Assembly: GCA_035568375.1 (NCBI GenBank) | Contig: DATMOG010000022.1 | Location: forward strand, 1 to 19,189 | DNA from: JACDET01 sp035568375 | GTDB taxonomy: Bacteria; Patescibacteriota; Microgenomatia; Levybacterales; UBA12049 | DNA length: 19,189 bases | Reading direction: 5' to 3' | In this document: in pieces, positions 1-7,120 of the stretch | How positions within the stretch are numbered: position 1 is the stretch's first letter | Layout: the number at the start of each line of letters is the position of its first letter | Translations under genes and position numbers: made by a program | The notes under the pieces: model-generated | Databases searched by the model: none | What the model saw: the letters and a program-made list of their open reading frames with translations, nothing else | Told to the model about the DNA's origin: nothing

Positions 1-518
1 TGGCTCACGAAGCAAACAAGGGGCAAAGACTCATGCAATTAACATGAGTATCATACAAACAATGAAAATGAAAAACCAACCAATTATTCCAACCCTTCAC
101 AGGTATATTACCTCTGCTCTCGAAAACAACTGAATAGTTACTTACTTATCGTTAAATAAAAAGAGAAAAATATATCCAATACTATGTTAAGAAGATATAA
201 GTTTAATGCTCTATTGATATGGCATTGGTTGGTCTTTTTCCCAAAGTTACAAATAGGAAGGTTATACACCTTACCACAGCAAGGTGTAAAATCGACCTCG
301 TTCTATCAAGGTTTTTACCCTAGACAGTACCTCAGGAATGTAGAAGTAGAGAAAAATAATACAACCAATCCCAATATCAAAGAGCATGTTTAGTATATTT
401 CTGGAATCCCAAAAAGTCAAGTAAAAAAGCCACTTTTTAGTAAATAATAATTTGTTTGAAATAGAAAGACTAGGAGCAAATACTCGATAAATAGTTCGAT
501 TCCTTGAGTAACTGTTAT
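1..518. other. Stretch without a supportable gene
   Basis: No reading frame here looks like a real gene. The longest open stretch (184-393) has no recognisable motif, no ribosome binding site and no sensible composition for a bacterial protein. Two short perfect inverted repeats are present: a 7-bp one (29-35 with 43-49) and an 8-bp one (265-272 with 281-288, 8-nt loop). A small hairpin at 424-438 could terminate the protease gene that ends at 519 on the minus strand. The stretch is probably spacer or decayed sequence, and no origin of it can be named. Confidence 0.6.
424..438 (-). terminator. Weak possible terminator after the membrane protease
   Basis: Read on the minus strand, AAAAAG and CTTTTT form a 6-bp stem around a 3-nt loop and run into a short T tract. 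It lies about 80 bases beyond the protease stop. The stem is AT-rich and weak, so this is only a candidate. Confidence 0.25.
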
Positions 519-1175
519 TTAGAAACCTAAGAGTGTCCGTGAGGAGGAGATAAGGGTGAGCAAAATTTTTGAGAGCGAAAAACCGCCGATGGGGGAGTAA
601 AAAAGAAAAATAAGGATCAATAATCCAATTCCACCATTGCCAATTGCAAGGTATGATGCTGCAGTTTTCTCAGGTAATACTAAGGCAAAGAGTTTTGATC
701 CATCAAGGGGTGGGATTGGTAAAAGATTTAATATTGCTAATAATAAATTCCAGTTAATGATTGTCCCAAGGAGAAAACCTAAAATTCCTGAGTTCATGAG
801 TTCATTAAAGCTTAATCCAGGGAAGAATAAGTGTCCAAAAAGACTTGCAATGATTGCAAGAAGAATATTGGTCAATGGTCCAGCAACAGAGACAATTGCA
901 AGATCTTTTAATCCATCATGTAGGTTAAATTGGTCAACGGGGACAGGTTTTGCTCCACCAAAAATAAATGTACCCCCTGAGCCAAAATAAGTGAGCAGTG
1001 GCACTAGAATCGTCATAAAAGGATCAATATGTGATCGTGGGTTGAGGGTAATACGGCCTAAAAGCTTTGCTGTCGGATCGCCAAGACGATAGGCGACATA
1101 GCCATGCATAATTTCATGCAAAATTGAAGAATAGATTAAAATAATGATACTGAGAATTGCAAAAAAGATTACCAT
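519..1175 (-). CDS. Site-2 protease family (M50) membrane metalloprotease
   Basis: This 218-residue protein is predicted to be an intramembrane zinc metallopeptidase of the M50 family, related to small standalone site-2 proteases. The zinc-binding HEIMH motif (HExxH) is at residues 20-24, inside the first hydrophobic segment. A conserved NPRSH/DP stretch follows at 45-52. The third-ligand region NLLPIPPLDGSK is at 150-161, with Asp158 as the expected zinc ligand. At least four hydrophobic segments are visible, at about 1-18, 93-118, 132-155 and 182-208. No PDZ domain is present, so it is the short type. It would cleave membrane-embedded substrates, but no substrate can be inferred. The gene diverges from rpmB with a 57-bp gap to the chosen L28 start. 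No Shine-Dalgarno sequence precedes the ATG. The family assignment is secure; the physiological role is unknown. Confidence 0.9.
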   Translation of the reverse strand: MVIFFAILSIIILIYSSILHEIMHGYVAYRLGDPTAKLLGRITLNPRSHIDPFMTILVPLLTYFGSGGTFIFGGAKPVPVDQFNLHDGLKDLAIVSVAGPLTNILLAIIASLFGHLFFPGLSFNELMNSGILGFLLGTIINWNLLLAILNLLPIPPLDGSKLFALVLPEKTAASYLAIGNGGIGLLILIFLFYSPIGGFSLSKILLTLISSSRTLLGF

Positions 1176-1213
1176 ACGAATTACAGTTTACTAACTTGAG
1201 TAAATGTTGCTAA

Positions 1214-1224
1214 TATGATATCAT
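1214..1224 (+). promoter_or_regulatory. Possible -10 element of rpmB
   Basis: TATGAT (1214-1219) and the overlapping TATCAT (1219-1224) lie 8-13 bases before the rpmB ATG at 1233. No convincing -35 box is seen. A transcript from here would have almost no leader, in line with other promoters in the window. Confidence 0.3.
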
Positions 1225-1232
1225 ATCTGCCT

Positions 1233-1469
1233 ATGGCAATGAAATGTATGTATTGTGGTAAAGGGGTCATGTATGGGCATAATGTATCTCATTCTAAACG
1301 TCGCACTCCACGAGTATTTAAACCAAATTTGCATAGCACACGTATTCAAACAACAACTGGTTTTGTTCGTCTCAAGCTGTGCACAAAATGTCTCCGAGTA
1401 ATTAAAAAAATCAAAATAAGTGAATCTATTGAGATTCCTACGGAAACAGTTCCACAAGTAACTGCTTAA
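1233..1469 (+). CDS. rpmB: 50S ribosomal protein L28 (zinc-ribbon form)
   Basis: A 78-residue ribosomal protein L28 of the large subunit. The N-terminus MAMKCMYCGKGVMYGHNVSH is typical of the family. It is followed by the conserved RRTPRVFKPNLHS block and a C-terminal part that binds 23S rRNA. Two CxxC pairs are visible (KCMYC near the start, LCTKC about 40 residues later), so this is the C+ zinc-binding form. I chose the ATG at 1233 because the family begins at this methionine. An upstream in-frame ATG at 1215 would add six residues that do not fit the family. No ribosome binding site is seen. The gene diverges from the M50 protease and stands alone on its strand. Confidence 0.95.
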   Translation: MAMKCMYCGKGVMYGHNVSHSKRRTPRVFKPNLHSTRIQTTTGFVRLKLCTKCLRVIKKIKISESIEIPTETVPQVTA

Positions 1470-1943
1470 CGCTATTTAGCAAAAATTTAGTAAATAAAAA
1501 AGAATACCCGTTTTATTTAAACATTCCAGCAAGTAGACTGTATGATTCAGAGGATGTTTCAATATTGCCTGTTTTATATGCTTTAGCTCTGAGAGTCAAG
1601 GACTTTTTAGTTTGTTCTTTTCATTGTTGCTTGTGAATATTGAACATAGCCCCAATTGTATCATGAGGGCATCTCTTGTAATGTGCTTCGGGGGAAGCTA
1701 TTGAAAACACGAATGGAAGGATTAGAAGAGTAATTCCTAAAGGTTTCAGTGTTGATGTCTATTCAGATAAAGATATTGTTGAGATAGAGTTTGGGTTAAA
1801 CAATAAACCCAGAAAATGCTTGGTTTTTTTAAACCTTATGAGATAATGCAAAAAGTTCAACCTATCAAGTGATGTACTTTCACATAGACTCTAGGAAAAA
1901 ACGTTTTTTGTCAAAAGTAATTCTGTAGCAATTTTACTTGAGG
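1470..1943. other. Gap holding an IS30 relic and AT-rich palindromes
   Basis: No intact gene is present. Just after rpmB an AT-rich inverted repeat (1492-1499 with 1511-1518) might end its transcript. The transposase relic occupies 1682-1872. A perfect 14-bp palindrome, AAAAAACGTTTTTT, lies at 1896-1909, downstream of the fmt stop on the minus strand. The rest shows nothing recognisable. Confidence 0.6.
1682..1872 (+). pseudogene. Relic of an IS30-family transposase, C-terminal end
   Basis: Read from 1682, the translation includes ENTNGRIRRVIPKG and then NNKPRKCL. These are the conserved C-terminal blocks of IS30-family transposases, where the Glu of ENTNG is the third residue of the catalytic DDE triad. 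After KCL the frame breaks at a run of seven T (1824-1830). The next reading frame continues with FKPYEIMQKV, the expected family ending, up to a TGA at 1870-1872. Adding one G before the T run would restore a CLGFFKPYE junction. Upstream the frame is closed by a TAA at 1679-1681, and the rest of the transposase is absent. No terminal inverted repeats or target duplication are visible. This is a decayed, non-functional remnant of about 60 codons. Confidence 0.8.
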
Positions 1944-2789
1944 CTAAGAAAAATTTTTTTTGATTGATTTTAATTCAGGGTACCCGTTAATAAAGTTCTT
2001 AATGTTCACTGGATTTTTCCCTTCAACTTGTAGTTTTTTTTCTGGCAGGAATTTAATCCGTACTTCACGATTATGTACCAATGCTTTTGTCCAAACAGTT
2101 GGCCATGGATAATATGCTCGGATCATTCGGTCAAGCTGCTTTGGGTCTGGAAGATTATCTAGATCAACATAGCCATCTTCTTTTTTAATCATTTTTGTGA
2201 AAGTAGCCTGTGAATCATCTTGAGGTAAGGGTTTAAGCTTTTTGGAAGCGTAATCAATAATCACTTGTGGTAATATTACGGCTGCTTGAGCAAATTTGCT
2301 CTGCATGAGCCATTCAAAGGTGTCTGTCTTTTCTAAGGTAAAAAGAATTTGGTGCAGAATGGGACCATGATCTAGTTGTTTATCCATTTGTATAAAAGTA
2401 ACTCCTGATACTTGATCACCTTTGAGCAATATAGTTTGAATTGGTGTGGGGCCACGATATTTGGGTAAGAGGGATGGATGAATATTAATTGCGCCGAGTT
2501 TTGGAAGTTTTAAAATCGCTTCTGGGATTATTTTTCCGTAAGCTGCAACAACAAAGAGATCTGCCTTCAGTTTTGTGATATTTTTAACTGATTCAGATAA
2601 TTGTTTTGGCTGTAAAACAGGAATCGTAAGCTGCTGAGCAACGATTTTGATTGCTGGTGGAGTAATAAATTGCTTTCGTCCAGATTTTTGATCAGGGGCG
2701 GTAATAACTGCAACGACTTCAAAATGTTTGATTAAATTTTTTAAGACTGGAATAACTTCTTTTGGAGTTCCGAAGAATACAATTCTCAT
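1944..2789 (-). CDS. fmt: Methionyl-tRNA formyltransferase
   Basis: This enzyme transfers the formyl group of 10-formyl-tetrahydrofolate to initiator Met-tRNA, so translation starts with formyl-methionine. The N-terminal formyltransferase fold starts with MRIVFFGTPK. The catalytic set is visible: Asn102 and His104 in INIHPSLLPKYRGPTPIQ and Asp140 in QLDHGPIL. The C-terminal OB-type domain includes the RMIRAYYPWPTVWT block. The protein has 281 residues, somewhat shorter than the usual 310 or so, with the trimming at the C-terminus. Its ATG directly abuts the stop codon of def (zero spacing), so the two are very likely co-transcribed and translationally coupled. Their products act at opposite ends of the formyl-methionine cycle. 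No Shine-Dalgarno sequence is seen. Confidence 0.95.
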   Translation of the reverse strand: MRIVFFGTPKEVIPVLKNLIKHFEVVAVITAPDQKSGRKQFITPPAIKIVAQQLTIPVLQPKQLSESVKNITKLKADLFVVAAYGKIIPEAILKLPKLGAINIHPSLLPKYRGPTPIQTILLKGDQVSGVTFIQMDKQLDHGPILHQILFTLEKTDTFEWLMQSKFAQAAVILPQVIIDYASKKLKPLPQDDSQATFTKMIKKEDGYVDLDNLPDPKQLDRMIRAYYPWPTVWTKALVHNREVRIKFLPEKKLQVEGKNPVNIKNFINGYPELKSIKKNFS

Positions 2790-3377
2790 TTAGATTTCAA
2801 TTTCCTCAAATTCAACTTCACCCTTTTTATTTTTTATTGAGTGATAAAGCGATTTTTTTTGTTCAAGTACTCGTTTAGGAAACAAAATACCGTTGAGATG
2901 ATCTACTTCATGTTGGATGATTGTAGCAAGAAAACCGTCGAATGTTCCTTTGTGCTTGACTCCAGTTTCATCTTGATAGGTAAGAACAACTCCGTAGGGC
3001 CGTTTGACAACTCCCCATACATCTTTAAGCGAAAGGCAACCTTCAAGTTGTACCCCTTTCTCAACTTTTGTTTTTTTCTTTGCAGCAGTTTTTTTACTTT
3101 GTTTGATTTCAATAGCTTTCTCAGTAGGTTTTTCAAAAGTTTTTTCAATTATTGGATTGATAAAAATTATAAACGGCGCGTCATGATCTTGTTTGACGAT
3201 AAAAATCTTGAAGGATTTCCCAACTTGTGGAGCTGCGAGTCCGACTCCTTCAGGATCACTCTGGTTAACAAGTGTATGTTCCATGTCTCGAAGTAATTTC
3301 TTGATTGTTTTATCAACCTTTTCAACAGGTGCTGCAATCTGGGAAAGAACTTGATTTGGTGCTTGCACAATCTTCAT
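2790..3377 (-). CDS. def: Peptide deformylase with a Lys-rich insert
   Basis: Removes the formyl group from the N-terminal methionine of new proteins. All three family motifs are present: GVGLAAPQ at residues 44-51, EGCLS at 112-116 (metal ligand Cys114), and QHEVDH at 155-160 (metal ligands His156 and His160, catalytic Glu157). Between motifs 1 and 2, at about residues 82-109, sits a lysine-rich segment (KKTAAKKKTK core) that is longer and more basic than in standard enzymes. It may contact the ribosome, but this is speculation. The gene lies upstream of fmt with no gap. Its own -10 box stands 7 bases before the ATG, so the transcript would be nearly leaderless. Confidence 0.95.
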   Translation of the reverse strand: MKIVQAPNQVLSQIAAPVEKVDKTIKKLLRDMEHTLVNQSDPEGVGLAAPQVGKSFKIFIVKQDHDAPFIIFINPIIEKTFEKPTEKAIEIKQSKKTAAKKKTKVEKGVQLEGCLSLKDVWGVVKRPYGVVLTYQDETGVKHKGTFDGFLATIIQHEVDHLNGILFPKRVLEQKKSLYHSIKNKKGEVEFEEIEI

Positions 3378-3384
3378 AGTGCTT

Positions 3385-3390
3385 ATTATA
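3385..3390 (-). promoter_or_regulatory. Probable -10 box of def-fmt
   Basis: On the minus strand a perfect TATAAT lies 7 bases before the def ATG, which puts the expected transcription start at or next to the A of the ATG. No good -35 box is seen. A 9-bp inverted repeat (3404-3412 with 3434-3442) lies just upstream. It could be a weak terminator of the preceding gene or a regulatory site. Confidence 0.5.
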
Positions 3391-3461
3391 CCTCATGTAG
3401 TGCTCAGAAAAAATACCTTACACAAATTAGTGATTTTTCTGAAGATATTTTATGTCGAGTC

Positions 3462-5723
3462 CTATTGGCTTGTACGCCAATCTTGTAAGCTTTTTTTCAC
3501 TGCGTTGTTATTTGGAGTGAGGTTTTTAAGGATATAACTATAAGTATCGATAGCCTTTTGTTGCATATCTTGATTGATAACTTTGCTATTTTTATCAACA
3601 GCTATCTCATGATAGAACAGTCCAAGTGCCACATATGCATCAAGATAATCTTTTTTCAATCTAATAGTATTAGTAAGCATTTGAATTGCTTGAGAGAAAT
3701 CGCCTGCTTGTCCATATAATACTCCTTGGTTATATGCAATTTTTGCATCTGTGGGAGCAAGTATTTTTGCCGCATTGATTGCTTTTATTGCTTGTCCTAG
3801 ATACATTGCTCCATTTTTTGTATCGGTTGCTGAAAGAGTATAGAAGAGGCGGACACGGTCTTTCCAATAGATAACATTGTTAGGATGGTTATTTACCACA
3901 TCATCACTAAGGGCAATTGCATTTTGGGCTAATTGAGTGGCTTGTATGCTATCTTTTTGTGCATAGAGCCCTGCGCTTAATGCTGCCAAATTAATTGATA
4001 ATTCATCTTTATACACAGGCTCGTTAGGAATCATTTGTACAGCCTGTACAAGTTGTGGATATGCTTGTTGATATTGGCCTACTTTATCCAAATTATTACC
4101 CAGCGCATAGGCAATATCCGCTTGTCTGTACCAGATAAGTCCAAGAAGCATCCAGCCTGCAATCAGAATAAAAATAGTAATAGCAGTCCATTGATAAGGG
4201 GTAACATTATTATCTTTTATATCTTGAAATGCATCCCTTGGGAAAATAAAGTGGCGGTTCTCATCGAGCAGTTCCAACAACATAAAAACAAATGCTGGAA
4301 CTAAGAAAATATAAAGATTAATGATGACAACAGAAAAGCCAAAGAAATTTGTGATTAACATCGAGACATATCCCGCTAACAAGCCAAAGGTAACGATCAC
4401 TATCGTATTATTTTTCTCAGAAGCATTTCCTGACTGCACTTTTAACGCGGCAGGTTTATAAATTCCTCTTTGCTTTATTAGTTGTTTGGAAGTTACAAAA
4501 AAGAATATCCCAATAAAACTAAGATAAGTACCTAATCCAATAAATCCTGTTGTAGCAAGATAGTTAAGATATTCATTATGTGCTTTGTTGTAAAGATAAT
4601 CCCATTCAGAAATTAAGTTATGAGCAGGTAGTTTATATTTGTAATAAGCAAAAGCAAATGTTTCGACACCAGTGCCGAAAAGAGGATTATTTTCCCATGC
4701 TCGTAGAGCGCCCTGCCAAACAAGAAGGCGAATCGTCCCTGAATCCGTGATATTATCATCAAGACTTGATCCTCCTGCCTGTGCAGGTGGTGATGATTGT
4801 TTTGTAGATGCAGCTGGAGTTGATGTCGTCGCTGTTATGATGTAAGGTAATGTATATTTATTTAATGTCCCAAGAGGGCTGCCAAAAATAAAACTACATA
4901 GCACGAAAAGGAAATTAACAAGGAAGAATACTCTTAAGAAATATTGTCGTGAATAGATTTTTTTGAAGAAGAGTGCTGCCCAGAAAATAATATTTGCTAT
5001 CCAAAATCCGATAAAACCTGCTCTCGTATCAGAAAAAACAAGTAGGAGATATAAGAAAACTGCGAGTGATAAAAAAGCGATGGCTGTGTTCATTTTTGCT
5101 TTATTTTTCAGTGCATATGCTACTGATACAGGTATCAAGAAAGCCATATAAGCTGCAAGCCATGCAGGTTGTCCCAATGTAGAAAAAGCGCGGATGGTAG
5201 GTTTAAATGCATCAGTCCAGCAGGAGGTATCCAAATTACCTCGGAATACCAAACATGTTGGATCAGCCCCGAAGTGCGATGGGAATCCCCACAACGCAAC
5301 AGCTAACCCTGAAAAAAGACTGACGAGGAGGGTTTTAAAAACATGCTTTACAGTTAAATTAGTGACAAAGGCATAATACAGAATGATGTAGCAAATCGTT
5401 GAGAATAAACCTCCGTTGAATCGTGAATAATACCCCCACAGTGAGATATACTGGTCAAAGGAGAAGATACTAGAAATAATTTGTGAAGTAAGAAAAAGCA
5501 GAATGAAGATATCAATTGGAGTCTTCTGGATAGAAATATTTTTTTGTAGAACCATCTTTGTTACCCATGTAGCGCTAATTATGACAGTTATTCCAAAAGT
5601 GAGCCACATTTTATTGAGTTCAAAAAGTTCTGAGGTATCACCTGAAAAAGCAAGCGGCACAAGAAAAAAGAGAGAGTAAAAGGAGTATTCAATAACTTTG
5701 TTACAATAAGTAATAAGTTTCAT
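3462..5723 (-). CDS. O-antigen ligase/polymerase-like membrane protein with C-terminal TPRs
   Basis: A 753-residue multi-pass membrane protein of the Wzy/WaaL (O-antigen ligase, PF04932-like) superfamily. Such proteins polymerise or attach glycans on the outer face of the cytoplasmic membrane. The N-terminal half has about ten hydrophobic segments. The family signature covers SDTRAGFIGF (231-240), WQGALRAWENNPLFGTG (336-352) and AHNEYLNYLATTG (381-393, with the typical His382). More membrane segments lie between about 395 and 530. From about 545 to the end there are tetratricopeptide-like repeats (for example IAYNQGVLYGQAGDFSQAIQ). This ligase-plus-TPR layout is common in Patescibacteria and Firmicutes. 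An extracellular loop carries SPPAQAGGSS, encoded by a GC-rich palindrome. The substrate glycan is unknown; a role in surface polysaccharide, glycoprotein or teichoic-like polymer assembly is possible. The gene diverges from mreB. Confidence 0.85.
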   Translation of the reverse strand: MKLITYCNKVIEYSFYSLFFLVPLAFSGDTSELFELNKMWLTFGITVIISATWVTKMVLQKNISIQKTPIDIFILLFLTSQIISSIFSFDQYISLWGYYSRFNGGLFSTICYIILYYAFVTNLTVKHVFKTLLVSLFSGLAVALWGFPSHFGADPTCLVFRGNLDTSCWTDAFKPTIRAFSTLGQPAWLAAYMAFLIPVSVAYALKNKAKMNTAIAFLSLAVFLYLLLVFSDTRAGFIGFWIANIIFWAALFFKKIYSRQYFLRVFFLVNFLFVLCSFIFGSPLGTLNKYTLPYIITATTSTPAASTKQSSPPAQAGGSSLDDNITDSGTIRLLVWQGALRAWENNPLFGTGVETFAFAYYKYKLPAHNLISEWDYLYNKAHNEYLNYLATTGFIGLGTYLSFIGIFFFVTSKQLIKQRGIYKPAALKVQSGNASEKNNTIVIVTFGLLAGYVSMLITNFFGFSVVIINLYIFLVPAFVFMLLELLDENRHFIFPRDAFQDIKDNNVTPYQWTAITIFILIAGWMLLGLIWYRQADIAYALGNNLDKVGQYQQAYPQLVQAVQMIPNEPVYKDELSINLAALSAGLYAQKDSIQATQLAQNAIALSDDVVNNHPNNVIYWKDRVRLFYTLSATDTKNGAMYLGQAIKAINAAKILAPTDAKIAYNQGVLYGQAGDFSQAIQMLTNTIRLKKDYLDAYVALGLFYHEIAVDKNSKVINQDMQQKAIDTYSYILKNLTPNNNAVKKSLQDWRTSQ
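4771..4790 (+). repeat. GC-rich palindrome inside the ligase-like gene
   Basis: CCTCCTGC and GCAGGTGG form an 8-bp stem (one mismatch) around a CTGT loop, in an otherwise AT-rich gene. In the protein it encodes a small Pro/Ala/Gly linker between two hydrophobic segments. It has the look of an in-frame insertion of a small palindromic element. Confidence 0.5.
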
Positions 5724-5760
5724 TTAGCAAGGTAATATATAGCTAATTTATCCTATCATA

Positions 5761-5789
5761 TTGGCAAAACATGAGCAAGCTGGTAGAAT
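5761..5789 (+). promoter_or_regulatory. Promoter of the mreB-mreC-mreD-PBP2 cluster
   Basis: TTGGCA (5761-5766) and TAGAAT (5784-5789) are separated by exactly 17 bases, a good sigma-70-type match. Transcription would start near 5796, giving a leader of about 60 nt that begins with the AGCGTTTAGGGT repeats. It overlaps the region where the divergent ligase-like gene must also be expressed. Confidence 0.7.
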
Positions 5790-5795
5790 AACGTC

Positions 5796-5849
5796 AGCGT
5801 TTAGGGTTTAGCGTTTAGGGTGTAGTAATAAAAAAATAACCTAGACGCT
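5796..5849 (+). repeat. Direct and inverted repeats in the mreB leader
   Basis: The 12-mer AGCGTTTAGGGT occurs twice (5796-5807 and 5810-5821) with a 14-base period. CCTAGACGCT at 5840-5849 is complementary to either copy over 10 bases with one G-U pair. The leader RNA could therefore form two alternative hairpins, the nearer one with a 20-nt loop, ending 7 bases before the mreB ATG. There is no T run, so it is not a terminator. A regulatory or RNA-stability role is inferred. Confidence 0.6.
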
Positions 5850-5856
5850 AGACTCT

Positions 5857-6972
5857 ATGATTTTTTCTCCTATTAATAAATTTTTTAGCTTATTTTCTCA
5901 TGATATCGGTATTGATCTTGGCACTGCAAATACGTTGGTTTTCGTAAAAGAAAAAGGCATTGTGATTCGGGAACCCTCGGTTGTGGCAAAACATAGAAAG
6001 ACTAAACGTATCATAGCAATAGGGACCGATGCTAAAAAAATGCTTGGCAAAACACCAGCATCTATTTTGACTATTCGTCCTCTTCGAGGTGGTGTGATTG
6101 CAGATTTTGATGCCACAGAAGCAATGATTGCTCATTACATCAAGCAAGTTCATGAAATGGGAAGGGCGCTTCCTCGCTTATTAGCTCGTCCCAAAGTTGT
6201 TATTGGCATTCCTTCGGCAGTGACTGAAGTGGAACGCCGTGCAGTATGGGAAGCAGCATTATCTGCTGGTGCACGAGAAGCGTATTTAATTGAAGAACCT
6301 ATGGCAGCTGCGATTGGGGAAGGTATTTCAGTTTTTCAATCAAAAGGGTCAATGGTGGTTGATATTGGCGGTGGAACAACTGAAATTGCAGTGATTTCTC
6401 TTGGTGGCATTGTTGTTGGCAGATCAATTAAGCTCGCTGGTGACGATATGGATCAGACAATCGTACATTCTATTCGGTTGCGACATGGGTTGGTAATTGG
6501 AGAAAGGACTGCGGAGGAGATTAAAATGAAGATAGGAAGTGCTTATCAAAAACGAATTAAGAGTAAACTAGAAAGCACAAAAGAAAAGCTTACCGAAGGG
6601 AATCCTCATCTTGAAAAAATGATGATTATTAGAGGGCGAGATATTGAGACAGGTTTACCGCGGAGTTTGAAAATTACTGAAGCTGAAATTCGTGAAGCGT
6701 TGTCTCCGATTTTTTCTCAGATCACCCAAGCCGTTGCAGATGTCCTTGAAGAAACGCCACCAGAACTTTTACCTGATATTTTGGAACAGGGAGTATTGCT
6801 TACAGGGGGAGGAGCACAGCTCTCAGGTTTAGATTTGCTTTTGGCTGAGCGTATTCATATGCCGGTTGTCGTTTCAAATGATTCATTAACTTCAGTTGTC
6901 CGGGGAACCGGTAAAGTTTTGGAAGATACTGACCTTCTCGAACGAGTAAAGGTTATAGGAGGTTTGCGATAA
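5857..6972 (+). CDS. mreB: Rod-shape determining protein MreB
   Basis: Bacterial actin homologue that forms membrane-bound filaments and directs the cell-wall elongation machinery. The actin-type ATP-binding parts are clear: phosphate-1 loop DIGIDLGTANT (16-26), EEPMAAAIGEG (146-156), phosphate-2 loop VDIGGGTTEIAV (168-179) and the adenosine-loop LTGGGAQL near residue 315. The short hydrophobic/aromatic N-terminus (IFSPINKFFSLF) can act as a membrane anchor. At 371 residues it is longer than the usual 335-350. The extra part is a Lys/Glu-rich insert of about 20 residues at roughly 231-253, after KIGSAY. The gene leads the mre cluster and has its own promoter and structured leader. No Shine-Dalgarno sequence is seen before the ATG. 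Confidence 0.97.
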   Translation: MIFSPINKFFSLFSHDIGIDLGTANTLVFVKEKGIVIREPSVVAKHRKTKRIIAIGTDAKKMLGKTPASILTIRPLRGGVIADFDATEAMIAHYIKQVHEMGRALPRLLARPKVVIGIPSAVTEVERRAVWEAALSAGAREAYLIEEPMAAAIGEGISVFQSKGSMVVDIGGGTTEIAVISLGGIVVGRSIKLAGDDMDQTIVHSIRLRHGLVIGERTAEEIKMKIGSAYQKRIKSKLESTKEKLTEGNPHLEKMMIIRGRDIETGLPRSLKITEAEIREALSPIFSQITQAVADVLEETPPELLPDILEQGVLLTGGGAQLSGLDLLLAERIHMPVVVSNDSLTSVVRGTGKVLEDTDLLERVKVIGGLR

Positions 6973-6998
6973 GTAGTAGAATACAAGATGATCGAAAC

Positions 6999-7033
6999 AA
7001 AATTATTGTGTTAACCGGAAAGACAATAATTTT
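6999..7033 (+). repeat. 11-bp perfect inverted repeat between mreB and mreC
   Basis: AAAATTATTGT (6999-7009) and ACAATAATTTT (7023-7033) pair perfectly around a 13-nt loop, ending in a short T run. It lies 27 bases after the mreB stop. It could be a leaky terminator or a processing or stability hairpin that sets the MreB excess over MreC. The stem is AT-rich. Confidence 0.55.
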
Positions 7034-7120
7034 CTCTAGCCTTCTTTTCAAAGAGTTTCAAGCATAAGTGTAATGATCCCTGGCTTGCCTCTTGAGAATA
7101 AAGAGACTACAATAGGCAAT

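Noticed and set aside
184..393. Open frame of 69 codons
   Set aside because: No motif, no ribosome binding site or promoter at a fitting distance, and it spans a perfect 8-bp inverted repeat. It looks like a chance frame.
493..515. TTCGATTCC resembling a tRNA T-loop
   Set aside because: The flanking bases do not form a 5-bp stem, and no acceptor, anticodon or D arm can be drawn around it on either strand.
637..990. Plus-strand frame of 117 codons opposite the membrane protease
   Set aside because: It is the shadow of the M50 gene, whose HExxH and LDG motifs establish the minus strand as coding.
2841..3296. Plus-strand frame of 151 codons opposite def
   Set aside because: Def has all three deformylase motifs on the minus strand. 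The plus frame shows only Phe/Lys-rich shadow composition.
5800..5821. TTTAGGG units like plant-type telomere repeats
   Set aside because: There are only two imperfect copies with a GCG in the repeat unit, located in a bacterial gene leader. The likeness is accidental.
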